Assembly: GCA_012960035.1 (NCBI GenBank)
Contig: DUBZ01000070.1
Span: forward strand, 216,823-280,822
Direction: 5' to 3'
Length of the DNA stretch: 64,000 nt
From: Myxococcales bacterium
Lineage (GTDB): Bacteria; Myxococcota_A; UBA9160; UBA4427
The notes under the pieces are model-generated. The model made no database searches and was not told the DNA's origin. It worked only from the letters and a program-made list of their open reading frames with translations. Of this stretch, positions 62,037-64,000 are shown in pieces (position 1 is the stretch's first letter; every line of letters starts with the position of its first letter). The position numbers and the translations under genes are program-made.

Positions 62037-63245
62037 ATGGCCGACCCCGCCCCACATCCATTCGCGAGCCGCACCGACGTGCTCGAACCGTTTCTCGCGA
62101 TGGAGGTGATGGAGCGTGCGTTTGCGATGGAGCAAGCGGGTATTTCCGTGTCTCATCTCGAAGTTGGAGAGCCGGATTTCGCAGCGCCGGAAGCCGCCGT
62201 GTCGGCATGCGCTCAGGCCCTGCGCGACGGCGAAACGCACTACAGCGACAGCCGCGGTTTGATCGAATTGCGCACCGCCATCGCAAACGACGTCGAAACG
62301 CGTTTTCAAGTATCGATAGATCCGGATCGCGTGATGGTGACGAGCGGCACATCTCCCGCCATGCTGCTGGTGTTTTCGCTGCTGATCGAGCAAGGAGATG
62401 AGATCGTCCTCGGTGCGCCTTGCTACCCCTGCTATCCCAACTTCATCCGCTACTGCGGAGGCGTACCCGTTTTCGTCGAGACTGCGGCCGAAGACGCCTA
62501 CCTGCTCGATCCCGAAGCCGTTCGGCGTGCGATCACCCCGCGCACCCGGGCGATCTTGATTGGTTCCCCGGCGAACCCGACCGGTGCCATCCAGCCCCGA
62601 AAGGTTGTCGAGGCGCTGAGTGAGCTGGGTCTGCCTCTGATCTCGGACGAGATCTACGACGGGCTCGTGTACGGCGATGCGGCGGTCACCTCGGCCCTCG
62701 AATTCGACGCGGAAGCCTACGTCCTAGACGGGTTTTCAAAACGCTACGCGATGACGGGCTTCCGCTTGGGCTGGGTGATCGCGCCACAGCGAGCGATGCG
62801 CCGGATCCAGACCATGCAGCAGAACCTCTTCATTTCGGCGAGTCGCTTCGTTCAGCACGCGGGCATCGCCGCGCTCGAATCCGGCGCTGCAGACGTCGCC
62901 AACATGCGCACGGTCTACCAAGGCCGCCGCGACTTCTTGGCGGCGGGTCTGCGGAGACTCGGCTTTGGGCTCCCGACGCTGCCGGAGGGCGCTTTCTACC
63001 TGTTTGCGGACGCGTCGCGCTTCGGTGTCGACTCCAAGCAACTCGCGAGCGAGATCCTGGAACGAGCGCATGTCGGCGTCTGTCCCGGCATCGACTTTGG
63101 CCGGGCGGGGGAGGGGAAGCTGCGCTTTTGTTACGCCGTCTCCGAGTCGACCCTCGAAACAGCGCTCGACCAACTCGAGCGCGTTCTTCCCCAACTCGAA
63201 GCCGAAGCCGCGGGCGCTCTTGAAACCGCTGGGAGTAGGACGTGA
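62037..63245 (+). CDS. Class I pyridoxal-phosphate aminotransferase
   Basis: A 402-residue fold-type I aminotransferase with the cofactor lysine Lys235 in DGFSKRYAMTGFRLGW, the GSPANPTG segment (176-183) and ISDEIYDGLVY. Arg in the C-terminal KLRFCYAVS region binds the substrate carboxylate. It could act on aspartate, aromatic or branched-chain amino acids; sequence alone does not decide. Its stop overlaps the engB start (GTGA). Confidence 0.92.
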   Translation: MADPAPHPFASRTDVLEPFLAMEVMERAFAMEQAGISVSHLEVGEPDFAAPEAAVSACAQALRDGETHYSDSRGLIELRTAIANDVETRFQVSIDPDRVMVTSGTSPAMLLVFSLLIEQGDEIVLGAPCYPCYPNFIRYCGGVPVFVETAAEDAYLLDPEAVRRAITPRTRAILIGSPANPTGAIQPRKVVEALSELGLPLISDEIYDGLVYGDAAVTSALEFDAEAYVLDGFSKRYAMTGFRLGWVIAPQRAMRRIQTMQQNLFISASRFVQHAGIAALESGAADVANMRTVYQGRRDFLAAGLRRLGFGLPTLPEGAFYLFADASRFGVDSKQLASEILERAHVGVCPGIDFGRAGEGKLRFCYAVSESTLETALDQLERVLPQLEAEAAGALETAGSRT

Positions 63246-63829
63246 AGATCCGCAGTGCCGAACTTGTGATCTCTTGTTCGAGTCCATCGCAGTTTCCCGA
63301 AACCGGGCTTTCAGAAGTTGCGTTTCTCGGGCGATCGAACGTCGGCAAGTCGAGCCTCCTCAACGCGCTGGTGCAGCGCAAGAAGTTGGCGCGTACAAGT
63401 TCGACTCCGGGCAAGACGCGCTTGATCCATTTCTTCCGCGTGGAAATTGGCAAGACCGAACTGATGCTCGTGGATTTACCCGGCTACGGTTGGGCGAAGG
63501 TCTCGAAAAAGGAACGGGACAGTTGGCAGCGGCTGATCGAGTCCTATCTAGAAGGGCGTCCGCAATTGCGCGCGGCCATGTTGTTGCAGGACCTGCGACG
63601 GAAGATTTCTGAAGACGAGATCCTCCTGCTCGAGTGGCTCGCAGAGCGCAGCGTGCCTTCGATGGTGGTGGTGACGAAGGCCGACAAACTCAAGCCGATG
63701 AAGCGCAAGAACCAGATCGGCATGCTCAAGAAGTCCATCACGGCACCGACCCACGCGGTCGTGCCCACTTCGTCGCAATCCGGGGACGGGATCGATCTGC
63801 TCTGGAAGCAGATCCACGCGATGATCTAG
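63242..63829 (+). CDS. engB: EngB (YsxC/YihA), ribosome-assembly GTPase
   Basis: A 195-residue TRAFAC GTPase needed for late 50S assembly. G motifs: GRSNVGKSS (30-38), TPGKT (55-59), DLPGYGWAKV (78-87) and TKADKLKP, followed by the SSQSGDGI G5 segment. The start GTG overlaps the aminotransferase stop, so it is translated from the same message. Confidence 0.96.
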   Translation: MKIRSAELVISCSSPSQFPETGLSEVAFLGRSNVGKSSLLNALVQRKKLARTSSTPGKTRLIHFFRVEIGKTELMLVDLPGYGWAKVSKKERDSWQRLIESYLEGRPQLRAAMLLQDLRRKISEDEILLLEWLAERSVPSMVVVTKADKLKPMKRKNQIGMLKKSITAPTHAVVPTSSQSGDGIDLLWKQIHAMI

Positions 63830-64000
63830 GCGTCGAGTCGGCTCCACGCGGCGAAGGCCTCCCTCCTTTCCCTCCCCTAGTTCGGAAATGTGTGAAATTT
63901 TCCGATTTTTCCCGGTATTCAATTCCAAATGGGACGGTCGCGCCGAAGGCCAGAACATTCCCGCTGGCCTGCAGGGGCGCTCGATTGCTCGCGCGATCTT
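63830..64000. other. Right-end intergenic sequence
   Basis: 171 bp after engB. A pyrimidine-rich run (63858-63880) is followed by an AT-richer piece; GGCCAG/CTGGCC arms (around 63949-63970) could form a small hairpin. No gene start is visible before the window ends. Confidence 0.5.

Overview
The window is 64 kb of GC-rich, gene-dense bacterial chromosome without rRNA or recognisable tRNA genes, prophage, CRISPR array or intact transposon. Several characters point to a Gram-negative deltaproteobacterial-type lineage (Myxococcota, Desulfobacterota or Binatota in current names): MurE carries the meso-diaminopimelate motif DNPR, the division transpeptidase FtsI ends in a PASTA domain, the cytochrome c maturation genes are of the System I* kind with a cysteine-type CcmE, and there is a PhaR-type polyhydroxyalkanoate regulator and a ParA-glycogen-binding-domain fusion. 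The lineage call is inference from gene content, not from a marker alignment.

Left part (1-9960, all minus strand): the upstream half of the division and cell wall (dcw) cluster, transcribed mraZ-rsmH-ftsL-ftsI-murE-murF-mraY-murD-ftsW. From rsmH to mraY every junction is a start/stop overlap. Upstream of mraZ lies an array of 10-bp-spaced GTGG boxes that looks like the MraZ operator. Next (10110-17065) come a class II histone deacetylase-like enzyme, a divergent epimerase-like/acyltransferase-like pair with altered catalytic residues, a PhaR regulator, a small helical protein with a Thr-Pro repeat, and two adjacent ArsA-type ATPases.

17442-24416 holds a zinc-ribbon/DUF3426 membrane protein, an internally deleted IS1182-type transposase remnant, TatA, a DsbA-like lipoprotein, a guanine-deaminase-like enzyme, a small membrane protein, hisE-hisG and an EI24-type membrane protein. 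24421-28841 (minus) is the most unusual stretch: MerR regulator, ParA fused to a CBM48 glycogen-binding domain, a MinD/FlhG-like protein that has lost its Walker motifs, an ECF sigma factor and an alpha/beta hydrolase that lacks its nucleophile. I propose 26140-28841 as the best candidate for an undescribed system: a two-protein positioning or sensing ATPase that binds polysaccharide.

29425-36335 (plus) runs through a 2-phosphoglycerate-kinase-like protein with ATP-cone-like repeats, a MoxR/BchI-type AAA+ and VWA pair, trmB, rlmN and a PPP phosphatase. 36441-53445 mixes housekeeping and lipid genes: a LysM lytic transglycosylase, ffh, a 71-aa biotin carrier protein, GNAT, SDR, plsB, glyoxalase-like and amidase genes, hisI-hisG (a second, different HisG), Nudix, a GT-C-like membrane protein and a CaiB-type CoA-transferase.

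The right end (53662-61719, minus) has a zinc-ribbon protein, a 690-bp hairpin-rich non-coding stretch, and the cytochrome c maturation operon ccmE-ccmF-(zinc-ribbon CcmI-like protein)-ccmA-ccmB-ccmC-ccmD, including a 38-codon ccmD that is easy to miss. Divergent from it are a class I aminotransferase and the GTPase gene engB. Three observations stand out after the ParA locus: the MraZ box array, the CcmE with CxxxF in place of HxxxY, and two separate long-form hisG genes, each paired with a different his gene.
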